Source: Epiperipatus broadwayi (lineage: Eukaryota > Onychophora > Udeonychophora > Euonychophora > Peripatidae). From it: 64,000 nucleotides of DNA. The notes beneath the pieces are model-generated. The model did not search any database and had not been told where the DNA came from. It worked only from the letters and a program-made list of their open reading frames with translations. How positions within the stretch are numbered: position 1 is the stretch's first letter; each line of letters begins with the position of its first letter. Position numbers and translations under genes: made by a program. Below are positions 21,509 through 31,626 of this stretch, piece by piece. The stretch is taken from the NCBI GenBank assembly GCA_028023455.1, contig JAQFVV010000063.1:6950271-7014270 (forward strand). The letters are read 5' to 3'.

Positions 21509-22786
21509 CTAGCACAGGCAACAACCAATAAGATAAATCACACATGACTCACACAAATTGTTTGAATGAACACAAATCTTAGCATAACATTTAGCTTTTA
21601 TTTTATTGCTTGACCAGATTAAATAGTCGAGCATTATATTTCCATTTATGCTACCATAAGTTGTACTTAAATAAATCTTGTTGCACTTGTTATCTAGAGA
21701 TATTCCAATGTTACTGCATATAATATGGTCAAAATCACTAATATCAAACACGACAGCCTTATTTTAAAGCAAATCCTTTATTTTTTATTTGGTCTGGGAT
21801 GATCAACATTTTAGATTTTCCATTTTCAATTAAGATTCAATCCATATCTCTTTCCCAATATTTCTTGAGTAACATCGTTGGTCTTATTTTAGATGACCAG
21901 AAAATTTTATCATTCTCTTTTTTCAACCCAACAGCAGAATCACAACTACTTCTAGCTATATAAGATGCACATTTGGTTGAATCTTTATAATATTCTGCAG
22001 GTGTTTCACCTGTTTGATCTTTAAACACACCATTGTTTAAGAAATGTTTACACTAGAGCTGATTTTTCTAAAACTACTATGTTTAACCTCTGTCATTTCA
22101 GATTCTACTTTTTTATTTTCCTCATACCCAGCCTTATGATTGTTTAATTCCAAGTCTTCCAGTTTAATATTCTTCATTTCCGCTTTTATCTTTTTTTGTT
22201 CAGGTTCTCTTTTATCTCTTCTCTATTCTCTGACTTCAGAACACTGATATAAACTTGGTCATAATTTTTTTCAGCTTACCTACTTGACTGGTCATGCATG
22301 CAGTGCATTTAGTAGTTTGGTTATATGCTGACTCTCATCCATTAATTACTTTTTCACCATCAATTTTTACATCATTTAAGTTTGCAGTTACCTCTCTTAC
22401 ATTGTCTTGTATCTCTTTTATTAATTTCTCATTTTCTATTACTTTACTATTTATGTTTTTTGCCTTTTCATTAGACTCCTTTTGCTTTTTTCACATTTCT
22501 CAGAGAATCTTTTTATCATATTCTTATGCTTTTCTCTTATTTCTTTTACTAACTTCTCTAATCATTTGCTGAGTTTCTTCCAGCTTAATCTTATTTTTTG
22601 TTGCCACTCATTGAGAAATGTATTCATTTGCTGTTGACCTTCTTTGATTAAATCAGACAACATGTCCATGCCAACAATGAGTGGTGTTGCTTTGGCAGAT
22701 TTAATTTTTGTTTGTTTGAGCTACAACTCTTTTGATTGTTCTGCCTCTTGCAGTACTGGTTTGTCTGTGATTGACACTTTTTCCAT
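21509..22786 (-). pseudogene. Gag-like coiled-coil ORF of family A element, broken
   Basis: From ATG at 22786 the frame starts MEKVSITDKPVLQEAEQ and continues, with several stops and shifts, for about 425 codons. Codons 30-160 are rich in K, E, Q and I/L heptads (KEGQQQMNTFLNEWQQK; NEKLIKEIQDNVREV), predicting a coiled coil. A Lys/Glu-rich linker follows. The last third (22028-21509) holds FKDQTGETPAEYYKDSTKC and FDISDFDHIICSNIGISL pieces, rich in Cys, for which I recognise no family. I see no zinc knuckle. Its place as the only ORF between LTRs suggests a structural (gag) role; that is inference. It is dead in this copy. Confidence 0.55.
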
Positions 22787-23200
22787 TTTTTAATAGATTT
22801 GGTAATCATCTAATTTATATGTTTATTGCTATTGTTTATTTAACTTTTGCAGAAAATAAAGAAACAATAACTATTCCTATTATAAAAATTCAAATACATT
22901 GTTTAGTGCATCAACTCTTACCATAAACATGCAAACTTCTCCCAAATTGTTTGAACTTGTCTGAACTCACACCTATAGCGATTTTAACCCTTTTGCCTAC
23001 TTACCCCTCTTACTTGTGTATTTCTTTAACATTACCACTTACTAACTATATAATCAATTCAAGTGCCAGTCTCAACTTTCACTCTAAATGACACTATATC
23101 CCTATTTCAAAGCACTTACTTTAATGCATTATATACTAATAGTTAGTTACCATTATATTTATTGTTTTTATTGTTATTATAATAGGTTTTTAATTAACAG

Positions 23201-23204
<4 letters not shown>

Positions 23205-23282
<78 letters not shown>
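23205..23282. repeat. (TA)n microsatellite with one CC interruption
   Basis: TA tract broken by ACC at about 23242-23244, lying inside the family A internal region. Confidence 0.95.
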
Positions 23283-23287
<5 letters not shown>

Positions 23288-23508
23288 TAGGCACATTGCA
23301 GTACAATCAATGTATAACTAATAACACTATAATGCATTAAAAAAATTGTTTCTATTTATATATTCACTAAAATTTATCTACCTTTTTTTATGATTAATTT
23401 ATTCATAGTGTGCTCTTATATACATACATTATCGAGCCTCACATTAGGAAGACATTTTTGTCCTGAATTGTCAAGTAAAAGTGAATTAACCCTGTCATGC
23501 TTGAGTAT

Positions 23509-25005
23509 TGTAACAGTAACCTATAGGGACAACCTTTAGATATGACTAAACAAATGTAAATTTCATAGTCACATTTAAATAGATAATAATGGAGATGACT
23601 GAACCTAACACAGTTTATATTTCCCAATCACCTCCCACAATCAACACTAATGATTTGAAATCGTTTTATCAGTCCGCAATAATTTAATTAAAAATAAATA
23701 GGCATGCATTTTCAACCTTAACTAGGATTCCATGCTGAATAGACCAATTTCAAATATCATAATTTCTCAATTAATGAGAACATTTGGCATTAGCTCAGTA
23801 ATTAAACATTCTAATTTTAAAACATTTTTTTTTGATAAATACAAAACTGATAAATGCTATGGTAAACATTTGAAATGTGAGTTGTTAAATGAATAGGTAC
23901 TGATGACTTGAATTTTGAAACTAATAATCATTTATTCAACAGTTGCAATTAACTCACACATACATACATCCACAGACAAAGTTAAAAATAATTGTTGAAG
24001 GCTATATTCATACTCTAGCTAAGCATATTAAAAAAATAAACAGATAAAAGTAATGTAGAAACTAATACATATTAAATGAATTCTAACCAATTAATCAGTT
24101 TTTACTGACTTATTACGGCCCTTTCTAATTTATTTTTCATTCATAATGGTCAGCATAGAAAAAATTGTGATGTTTCTTTTTCCAGTTTCTTCCAGTTAAA
24201 TGTTCTGTATTCAAAATTATGATAGGACACACACACTTTCCATTGTGTTTTAGTTGATCATGGGTTATGGCGTTAAAGTTGAGCTGAAGTTGTTTTCAGA
24301 AGAGGTTTATATAACTATGGTGGGCTAGCACACTTTTGATTAATTAGCACTACATGTTCTTTGGCTGTATCAACAAACATTCTTTGTATTTCAAAAGCAA
24401 ATGTTCTGTTTCTGACAAGAATGTTTAATATTTTATAAATCATTTTAGGAACAGTGATATATTTTTCAGCCATGTTAGAATCCACTAAAAAAAAATTAGT
24501 CTGCTCTTCCCAAGAAACAGAGCTAAAACTCTTTAGTCTAGACTAATCAAAGAATGTGACTCCTCATTCTTTTAATTTTTTTTTTATCAATTTCTTTATA
24601 TTCTTTAATTAAAAATATATGTTAGATCAATAATTAAAACGACAGAATAAATTGGAGACTTCTTATTTTTAATTACTAATACTAATTAGATTTGTAGATT
24701 GGTTTTTGATATCTGCAAATTTCATCAACTTAACTTTTTTTTAAATAAATAACAAATATTTCATCAAGTTTTTTTTTTAATTTGAGTGATCTTACATGGG
24801 AATAAATTCTTTTATTAAAATTTATTTTAATCAATAATACAAGTTTTATTATTATTTATTTGTTTATTTAACGCGAGCAAGGTGCTTTTACATATCTCAT
24901 CATGCACATACATATAGTCGCATTCAAAATATAATAATACTATTTAGAACCACTTTAACAACTCACTACATGTTCACTATATCAACCATGTATGCTAGGT
25001 GACCA
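23509..25005 (-). repeat. 5' LTR of family A element
   Basis: Direct repeat of 19481-20948. Its outer (right) edge is GACCAC followed by a TA tract, that is TGGTC on the minus strand. Confidence 0.85.
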
Positions 25006-25023
25006 CTATATATATATATATAT
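25006..25023. repeat. (TA)n tract shared by two LTR insertions
   Basis: A TA run of about 16 bases bordered on the left by the family A LTR and on the right by the family C LTR. Confidence 0.85.
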
Positions 25024-25493
25024 TGTACCTATATTGATATAGGCACATATAATTTTAACTAAAATTATTATTAAAGTAATCTTTCATAAAAGAAAAACAT
25101 AAAATTAAATGTTGGAGAGTTTATTGCAGCTTGTTTTCGAAAAAGATAAGAATTAAATAGTTTTTATTAGTATTCGTAAAAATATAATTTAAAAAGTTAA
25201 AACATACAAATCTCTTTTCATTCAAGTTTAATTAAAGAAAAAATAATGTTAAAACTAATATATGACCGTATATATGTGTGATTGTCAACAATAGAATAAA
25301 TGTTATTATAAAGTTAAAGAAGATTATTATTAAAAAACACGGCAATGGTTATTAATTAAAATATAAAACAACATCTCTGCATGGCTATTACTAATTAAGC
25401 AATCTTCCAAAACACGTTTATCAAAGGATTAATTGATAAGGAATTTGACAACAGATCTTTGCCGGAGATATCAGAAAGACAACAAGGCGCAGG

Positions 25494-25502
25494 TATAAAT
25501 AG
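25494..25502 (+). promoter_or_regulatory. TATA box of family C LTR
   Basis: TATAAATAG, conserved in the minus copy at 4753-4761. Confidence 0.6.
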
Positions 25503-25526
25503 ACCTTTTTATTGGACAGTAATTCA

Positions 25527-25590
25527 GTTCCACAAATTAATTGAGTGAGATCAGTTCCACAAATTAATTGAGTGAGTGCAGTTCAGAAAT
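25527..25590 (+). repeat. Short tandem repeat downstream of LTR TATA box
   Basis: Two good units and a partial one of CAGTTCCACAAATTAATTGA plus GTGAG. I did not see it in the minus copy, so it arose in this copy or was lost there. Confidence 0.75.
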
Positions 25591-25790
25591 TAATTGTGCA
25601 GTTAACAAACAAAATGCAGTGTTGAGAAGATCTTGGGAACGCACATTTATCTCCAGCCCAGATGTCCGAGAAAACAGCAGATCTGCCCGTGAAATAATGT
25701 CAGCTTAACATCGTAGAAAATCTCCGTCAGTATCTATTTGTCTCCAATGGTAATAATCGTGAAAATCAGGAAACTCAGCAAGGAAACATC

Positions 25791-25802
25791 CCAGCCGGCT
25801 GG
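25791..25802. promoter_or_regulatory. Conserved 12-bp GC palindrome in LTR
   Basis: CCAGCCGGCTGG, identical to 4470-4481, about 290 bases after the TATA box and 85 bases before the CTAGGTAA donor-like site. Confidence 0.5.
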
Positions 25803-26636
25803 AAGCATTCATACTGGAACCATTCATACTGGAAGAAACAACAAACAAGAAGAAAACAAAGTGTTAAATCTACGTTCAAAATCCTAGGTAAAACATTTGC
25901 TTATTTTCATTTATACTGTAATAGCCATTGCATTTCATTAATTCGTGCGAATCCTCCAAGAGTCTAATTATATGAACTCGATATCATACATAAATGAACT
26001 ATTGATGTGTGTGATTAAATTTCAAATGCTATGTAGTCCTTTATTATCATTATTATGTGTGTGCATGAGTTAATATGTGCGTGATCCTTATATCAATATT
26101 ATTAGTTAAATTAGATAAATACCAGTGTTTTGTTATGAAAGTAAACAAGAATATTTAAACTAGTTTAGAAATGTCAATTTAAAATATGTGTGTGTTTTAT
26201 TAGAATTATAAAATGTTTAAATTTAGAAAATAAATGTTAGTTAATAAATTATCTTTAAAATTAAACTTTATTTGTCAGTCAATTCTTTTTAACAAATTCT
26301 TTATCAAGTCTTTTAACCACTAATTAAGTATAATCTATTAGTGATTACAAACAGCTGAGCTAGTCGTGGATTTAGGCGTTGAGTTAGTGGTCATTGCTTA
26401 AAGTGCATTATTTATTCATCCTTGAATAGATAGCTGGTGCCCGTGTTTATACACAAACAAAAAAAGGTGCTTTGAACTTGGTGTTGAACTCAACAGCTGA
26501 GAAAAAGTTATGTCCTGGAAATGTAACGCTAGTTATATATTTTATAGCTATCGTTTGGGCATACATACTCTCCGAGTATGTTCTTCTCTGCCTAAGAGAC
26601 CGGTGTTTCGAATACACATATTCGAACTTGGTTCAA

Positions 26637-26652
26637 TATATATATATATATG
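26637..26652. repeat. (TA)n tract at LTR end
   Basis: Directly follows the CA end of the family C LTR. Confidence 0.85.
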
Positions 26653-27152
26653 AGAAACTGCTAAAAATTTAAATTTCTAACAGAAAACTTCAGTAATCAC
26701 CTATACTTCTATAGTTTGACTAGTGCAGTTTAGCTTCTATTTTATTTCAGGAATAACCATAAAATGTCAATTGAAGATGGGTTCCATTATTTACTATTTA
26801 TAATTGACTGAAATAGCCACTGGTTGCTTAACTTATTTTCAAGCATAACTATTGAGCTTTTATTACCAGATATTAATTCATATGTAGACAAAATGTGATA
26901 CAGAATATAATGTTCATGTGGATAATGAAAATACTATAAAGCTATGTTTTAATGACTAAACTAAAATTATTAAGAAATTTAAGAGTAACAATATGACAGT
27001 GACAGTTATGCTTATTTATAATAATTTGGTTAATACCCCACCAAAATATTTAAATATAGAATACAAATTGCTTTAAGCAACTATTAAATAAATTTATATA
27101 GCAGCTAAATATTATTGGAAAATACTATTATCTACAATCAGAGTTTTTACTT

Positions 27153-27191
<39 letters not shown>

Positions 27192-27211
27192 ACCTGTGAA
27201 AATCTTCATTT

Positions 27212-27252
<41 letters not shown>

Positions 27253-27879
27253 ACCCGTGAAAATCTTCGTTTCAATATATATATATATATACTTCAATTC
27301 TAACCAGAATTTATCTGTTTTTGTTTTCTTTCTGTATTGTAGCTTTCAACAATCATAATGGATCTGATAATTTCTTCTGAAGCAATATCTTATTATTCTT
27401 AGCACACATTATATTTTTACAAATCACATTTACTTGTTCATGATTCATATGGCAATGACTGATATGATCTTCAGATTAAAAGTCTCATCTGTTGTTTTTC
27501 AAATTGAGATTACATAACTTGAGAAAAATTTAGCAACTCAATGAAAAATTTTTTCTAGCAAGTTGTTTCATGGTGTTATTGATAAAATTATTAATAGCTT
27601 ACTGTATAAAAAATATTATTATACTATTCTTAATTTAGTGGATGAAATACTGCAGCTTGTAGACATTTATCATTGATCTTATGGATATTTTTGGCAAGTT
27701 TTGTGATATTCCAAGGAAAGTCATTTTCTTTTCTGGCTTTAGTGACAATTTCTGCTATCTTTAAATTATCTCTCATATTAATCTTAATACTGGAACTGTA
27801 GACTATTGGAAACTAGAATTACTGATAATTAAACAATACTTTTGTTTATAACACATTAATTTATTGTTTATTTCATTTG
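26653..27879. other. AT-rich DNA, no gene
   Basis: Nothing coding recognised apart from the compound microsatellite at 27158-27291. Confidence 0.5.
27158..27291. repeat. Compound TA microsatellite and 26-bp minisatellite
   Basis: TA tracts at 27158-27188, 27214-27249 and 27275-27290 alternate with two copies of a unit that starts GCAACC(C/T)GTGAAAATCTT and ends TTTCA. Unequal exchange in the TA tracts probably duplicated the unit. Confidence 0.85.
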
Positions 27880-29500
27880 CAGCTATTCTGTTTAAAGTAA
27901 TAATAGACTACATTAGGCAATGTCGAAAAACACAACCCATTGCTGTGCAATTGGATCTGAGATCTGCATTTGATTCAGTTCCTCTATCTAAATGACTACA
28001 ACTATTTCAGGAATATGATATACAAATACCATACCTCTACCCATTGGCAAATCTATTTATAAATAGAAAAGTTTGCACAATTCTCAATGGAAAAATACTC
28101 CCTGAATGTCATCCACATAATTCTATTTCTCAAAGCTTTCCTCTTAGCTCTAATCTCTTCACAACTTATATCAACCCTCTTCTTTTGGAAATAGAAAGCA
28201 AAATTCCAAGAATACATGTTTCTATACGTAACCAAACCATTAATCACATTTTCTATATGAATGAAAGGTTTTTATTCCATCAAAAAACTTCTTTTTTAAA
28301 TAATTACCCTAACAATTTTTCAGTCCACTTTAATAAAAACAAATATTCTACTTGGAGTATTCTTACAAAATAAAGCCATTCCTTCTAACTTTTCCTCCAC
28401 TCTTCGTAAATTTGTACATTTCCCAGTGTACCTTTCATACAGTGCAATGACAACTTCTATTCAAAATCAGCTAATTGTTTCAATAGAATGCACCATCGAT
28501 GCATTATCCAAAGCATACCTTTCAGTATATGCTAAGGCATCACTAATCAACATTTTAATATTTCCCAAAATTAATTATTTATTACCCATTATTAAATTTA
28601 CTTTTTCATTCAAAAAAATATATACTTCCTTATCACCAACTAATCTGGAATAAAAAAAGCAGTAGCTCTAAGAAATATGCAAAATCATATTAAAGTCAAT
28701 GGTCTCTTGTTACATGGTATTTCTACATTTTATCTTCAGGGAGCCATTAATAAAATGACTAAACTAATTAGTTTCTTCCCAAGTGTTAATAGTGTAATTC
28801 CTGTTAACCCTAGTGACTCTCCACCACTCATTAACAGTAATCTTATCAAAACCTTAATAATTCTCATAAGTAAACTTGTTAGTCTCTGACATAATCTATT
28901 TCTAAAAAAAATTAATTATTGGCAAACATATGAAATTGAAATTTATAACAGTATATCAAATAATAATCAATCTTTCTTGTTATGTAGTAATAAATATATT
29001 ATAAAAAGGTTCAGATATTGGCACCTAAAATCAAATATCTGGACTTCTTAATAAAAATAAATGTCAAAGCCCTTCCTACTAATTATTTTTTCTTCTACAA
29101 GCGACGGACACTTCATAAATTTAGATCTTTATGTGTCCTCTATCATAGAAAGGAAGAAACATTAAAACAATTTCTTATGGATTGTTCCTCACTTCTTCCT
29201 TGTTGTACTCTTATCACTAATATAACTTATTGAAAATTACTAACAATCAACAATGACATAAAAAATATACAAAATGGTCCTTTTCCCAATATAAGAAATA
29301 TTGCATTTATTCTTTTCACACTCTTTTTTGTAAGATGCTATCTAAACTTTAATCTTACAATACTAAATCACTCTTTCTAAAAATAATATTACGGCCAGAA
29401 ATCAAACTCATGCACTAGATGATATTTTTGCAGCTACATAAAATCTGATCTCATTAACAATCCAAATGACTTGGATATTGAATATACTAATTAATATGTC
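27880..29500 (+). pseudogene. APE-type LINE reverse transcriptase remnant
   Basis: From about 27940 the frame reads IAVQLDLRSAFDSVPLSK, the RT palm motif (D-x-x-x-A-F-D), then NRKVCTILNGK...SQSFPLSSNLFTTYINPLL, matching the G-x-x-Q-G-x-x-L-S-P-x-L-F/Y block with G lost (SQSFPLSS). The catalytic YADD is gone (NQTINHIF at that place). Further frames at 28426-28653 and 28677-28889 continue the thumb region. The 3' part (29101-29200) has CVLYHRKEETLKQFLMDC, a decayed version of the C-x2-C-x(7-8)-H-x(3-5)-C knuckle found after RT in jockey/CR1/I-like LINEs. Many stops and shifts; dead. It differs from the RTE copies later in the window. Exact clade not assigned. Confidence 0.7.
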
Positions 29501-30530
29501 TTAGATATATATTGGTTATGGCTCAATTATATGAACATCTATCTTATTGGTTTTCTATTTGAAATCTCTTTTGTTTCAATAAGACCTGCAAATAATTTCC
29601 AATGTACATAGTAAACCTAATAAAGTTAATTTAAAACTAATTTACTAATTACCGATATTGCAAACAACGATATACACTTTAAGTTATTTTAAATCACAAT
29701 TGAAATTATAATAAATATGTTCTATTTTTTTTAATAAAGATTTTTGAAATTTATTTAACTTATTTAAACTCTGATGGAAATGTTTTATTTTTGTTTTAAT
29801 ACAATTTAAATATTTTTATAAATTCTTATTTTATTTTTCCATGATGAGAGTATGTATTTTTTTTTATGTTTTGCAATTGTACATACGAATTTATTTTTCC
29901 AGTAAATTAATACATTAATAAATATTTTATTAATAAGTATTATTCGTTTTTCTTTCCAATATAGTCAATTAATTTTACTACACAAATATTCAGTACTTTT
30001 CTTTCTTTTCAAATCTTGCTTAATTATGTAAACTATTTCCTTTCATATCTTTATATATATATATCCTTTTATAATATATAGTATAACGTATTTAAATATT
30101 TTAAGTTGATATTTTTCTTTATCGACACTCATAATAATAGTAAAGTGATATACATTTCATAATATTTGAAGTTATTTTATATAGGGTTTGTTACCATATA
30201 TATTTCGCCTATTTTATAAAATGCACTCTACAAAATTTTGATAAGGATTTTAATTTTAAAATTTCACAATCTCTTTTCAATTCTTTCCTTGGTTCCCCTA
30301 CCCCCACTATTATCTTATGATAATGTATTTAAATATGCCTCATTAATTCAGACATTCTTTTTAATAATATCATTAACGATTATGATAATAAGAAACTATT
30401 AATCCATTTTTTTCCCTATACTTTAAAGCAAAAACGCACAATCACATAATTTATATTATTTCTTTCATATTAGCTTTTTGTTTGTAACTGCATTGATATC
30501 TTTTTTATTTAAAATATATATATACATATT
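29501..30530. other. AT-rich DNA, no gene
   Basis: Very AT-rich. Nothing recognised. A short TA tract occurs near 30052-30064. Confidence 0.5.
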
Positions 30531-30623
30531 GCTAGATGGAATTAGAAGGGATTTGAATCCAGATTTTCAAGCTTCTTTCACTCATCCAAAGTCTGGGTTC
30601 AAATTCCCTCTAATTACATCTAG
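30531..30623. repeat. Short tRNA-like palindrome
   Basis: About 33-bp arms: GCTAGATGGAATTAGAAGGG and CCCTCTAATTACATCTAGC, each with a TTTGAATCC or GGTTCAAATTCC B-box-like core. This is a centre-deleted relative of 16275-16463; both share the 3' flank TAATTACATCTAG followed by a TATATATA run and TATTTGTATTT. Confidence 0.65.
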
Positions 30624-30799
30624 CGTGAATATATATACTATATTTGTATTTAAATATACATTTTTATAATCTTAATTAATTCAATCTAGTTTGTTGTGTT
30701 TTTTTTTTTTACTTTTTATATCGTCATATTTGTGAAGGTGGAACCCAATAACAACTGTAAAATATTTCTTCATTTCTATGGGTAAGGACAATATAATAA

Positions 30800-30905
30800 T
30801 AATAATCATCATCATCATACTTGTTAGGCACTGTACAGCGCTTGGTGGCGCTGTTTCTGTGCAAAAACATTTTAATATAACATTTCCAGTCCGGGACAAA
30901 ACAAA
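30800..30905 (-). repeat. Possible retroposon 3' end with (GAT)n tail
   Basis: On the minus strand a higher-GC stretch (TTTGTCCCGGACTGG...AGCGCTGTACAGTGCC) ends in a GATGATGATGATTATTATT tail, the type of tail seen on RTE LINEs and their SINEs. The body matches no other sequence in the window, so the class is uncertain. Confidence 0.35.
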
Positions 30906-30984
30906 CACTTTTCTTTTTATTTAAAAAAGTATGTTATTTTTCTAATAAATGAAACACAGGTTTGTTATATACCTGTGTCTATAT

Positions 30985-31050
30985 ATATATGGTATATGAG
31001 CACAGACTTTCAGACGACCCATCACTCTCCACTCTATCTAATAACACTGA
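30985..31050 (-). repeat. tRNA-like fragment
   Basis: The minus strand reads TTATTAGATAGAGTGGAGAG...GGTCGTCTGAAAGTCTGTGCTC, which resembles the arms of the 16.3-kb palindrome and the 15.0-kb tRNA-like stretch. Decayed. Confidence 0.4.
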
Positions 31051-31162
31051 TACACAACGTTTAAACAAAAATTTAAAAAAAACACTTGATTAACCAACTA
31101 ATCAGCCTGAATTAAATGAAATTCCATTCAATTAAATTGCAGCGTGTAGCACTGGAATGTGC

Positions 31163-31173
31163 GGGGGGGGGGG
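31163..31173. repeat. G11 homopolymer
   Basis: Run of 11 G in AT-rich DNA. Confidence 0.95.
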
Positions 31174-31311
31174 AGGTTGCCAAATCGAAGAATGTACAAA
31201 AGATGCATTACTCTGATCAAACCAAGCTTATGATTTCCAAAACAACGTGCAACCTCAGACAAGTTTACGTTATTCTTAGCATTCTACATTAAACATCCAA
31301 AACAAAACCCT

Positions 31312-31393
31312 TCTGATTTTTTTTTCATATGTCAAAGTGTTGACTGCTTCCCGGTCAACGCTTTGACATATGAAAAAAAAAGAAAAAATCAGA
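31312..31393. repeat. Strong hairpin made of two inverted S2 SINE tails
   Basis: CTGATTTTTT...CATATGTCAAAG(T/C)G(T)TGAC pairs with GTCAACGCTTTGACATATG...AAAAAATCAG around the loop TGCTTCCCG. The arm sequence GCTTTGACATATGAAAAAA is the 3' end of SINE S2 (GCTTTGACACATGAAAAAA at 17131-17149), so two SINE ends lie tail outward. Confidence 0.75.
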
Positions 31394-31611
31394 AATCTAT
31401 TTTGGTTACGTTATTGCAATTAAAACTTATTGGAAAAATGTTAGCTACAATATTTTGTCATTGTATAACAAGTTTGTGATTGATTTCCATTGTGACTTTG
31501 ATATAAGAGCTTTTTTTTTTTTAATTTTTATGTTGGATGTGATTTTTTTAAAAAAAAAAAAAAGTTATAAATATATATATTATTTTCACTTTTTCTTTTC
31601 TAAAATTGTTA

Positions 31612-31626
31612 CCCCCCCCCCCCCCC
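31612..31626. repeat. C15 homopolymer
   Basis: Run of 15 C, with T and A homopolymers on both sides. Confidence 0.95.

Larger units (their letters stand above)
19481..25005 (-). mobile_element. LTR retrotransposon, family A, lacking pol
   Basis: Two direct repeats of about 1.47-1.50 kb (19481-20948 and 23509-25005) flank 2.56 kb of internal DNA. On the minus strand each LTR starts TATATAG|TGG(C/T)C and ends in CA (GTGCA, GTTACA). A polypurine tract AAAAAAAGGGAGGG (plus 20959-20972) lies 10 bases before the 3' LTR, in the correct place and strand. TA repeats bound both outer ends. The interior holds one broken coiled-coil ORF and no reverse transcriptase, RNase H or integrase that I can see, so the element is non-autonomous or deleted. 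The LTRs have diverged heavily (many substitutions and indels by eye), so it is old. No convincing primer-binding site follows the 5' LTR. Confidence 0.8.
25024..26635 (+). mobile_element. Solo LTR, family C, plus strand, inserted in (TA)n
   Basis: This 1.61-kb block starts TGTACCTATATTGAT and ends TTGGTTCA, with TA tracts immediately outside. It aligns end to end with the reverse complement of 3718-5415. Signals in order: TATAAATAG (25494), a 24-27 base tandem repeat CAGTTCCACAAATTAATTGA (25527-25590), the palindrome CCAGCCGGCTGG (25791), a splice-donor-like CCTAGGTAAAAC (25883) and TTAAACTTTATTTG (26262). No internal element DNA adjoins it, so it is a solo LTR. The 66-codon frame at 26472-26672 runs out of the LTR into the TA tract and is probably chance. 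Confidence 0.8.

Noticed and set aside
23088-23321. 77-codon frame with Tyr-Ile repeats
   Set aside because: It is created by the TA tract at 23205-23282.
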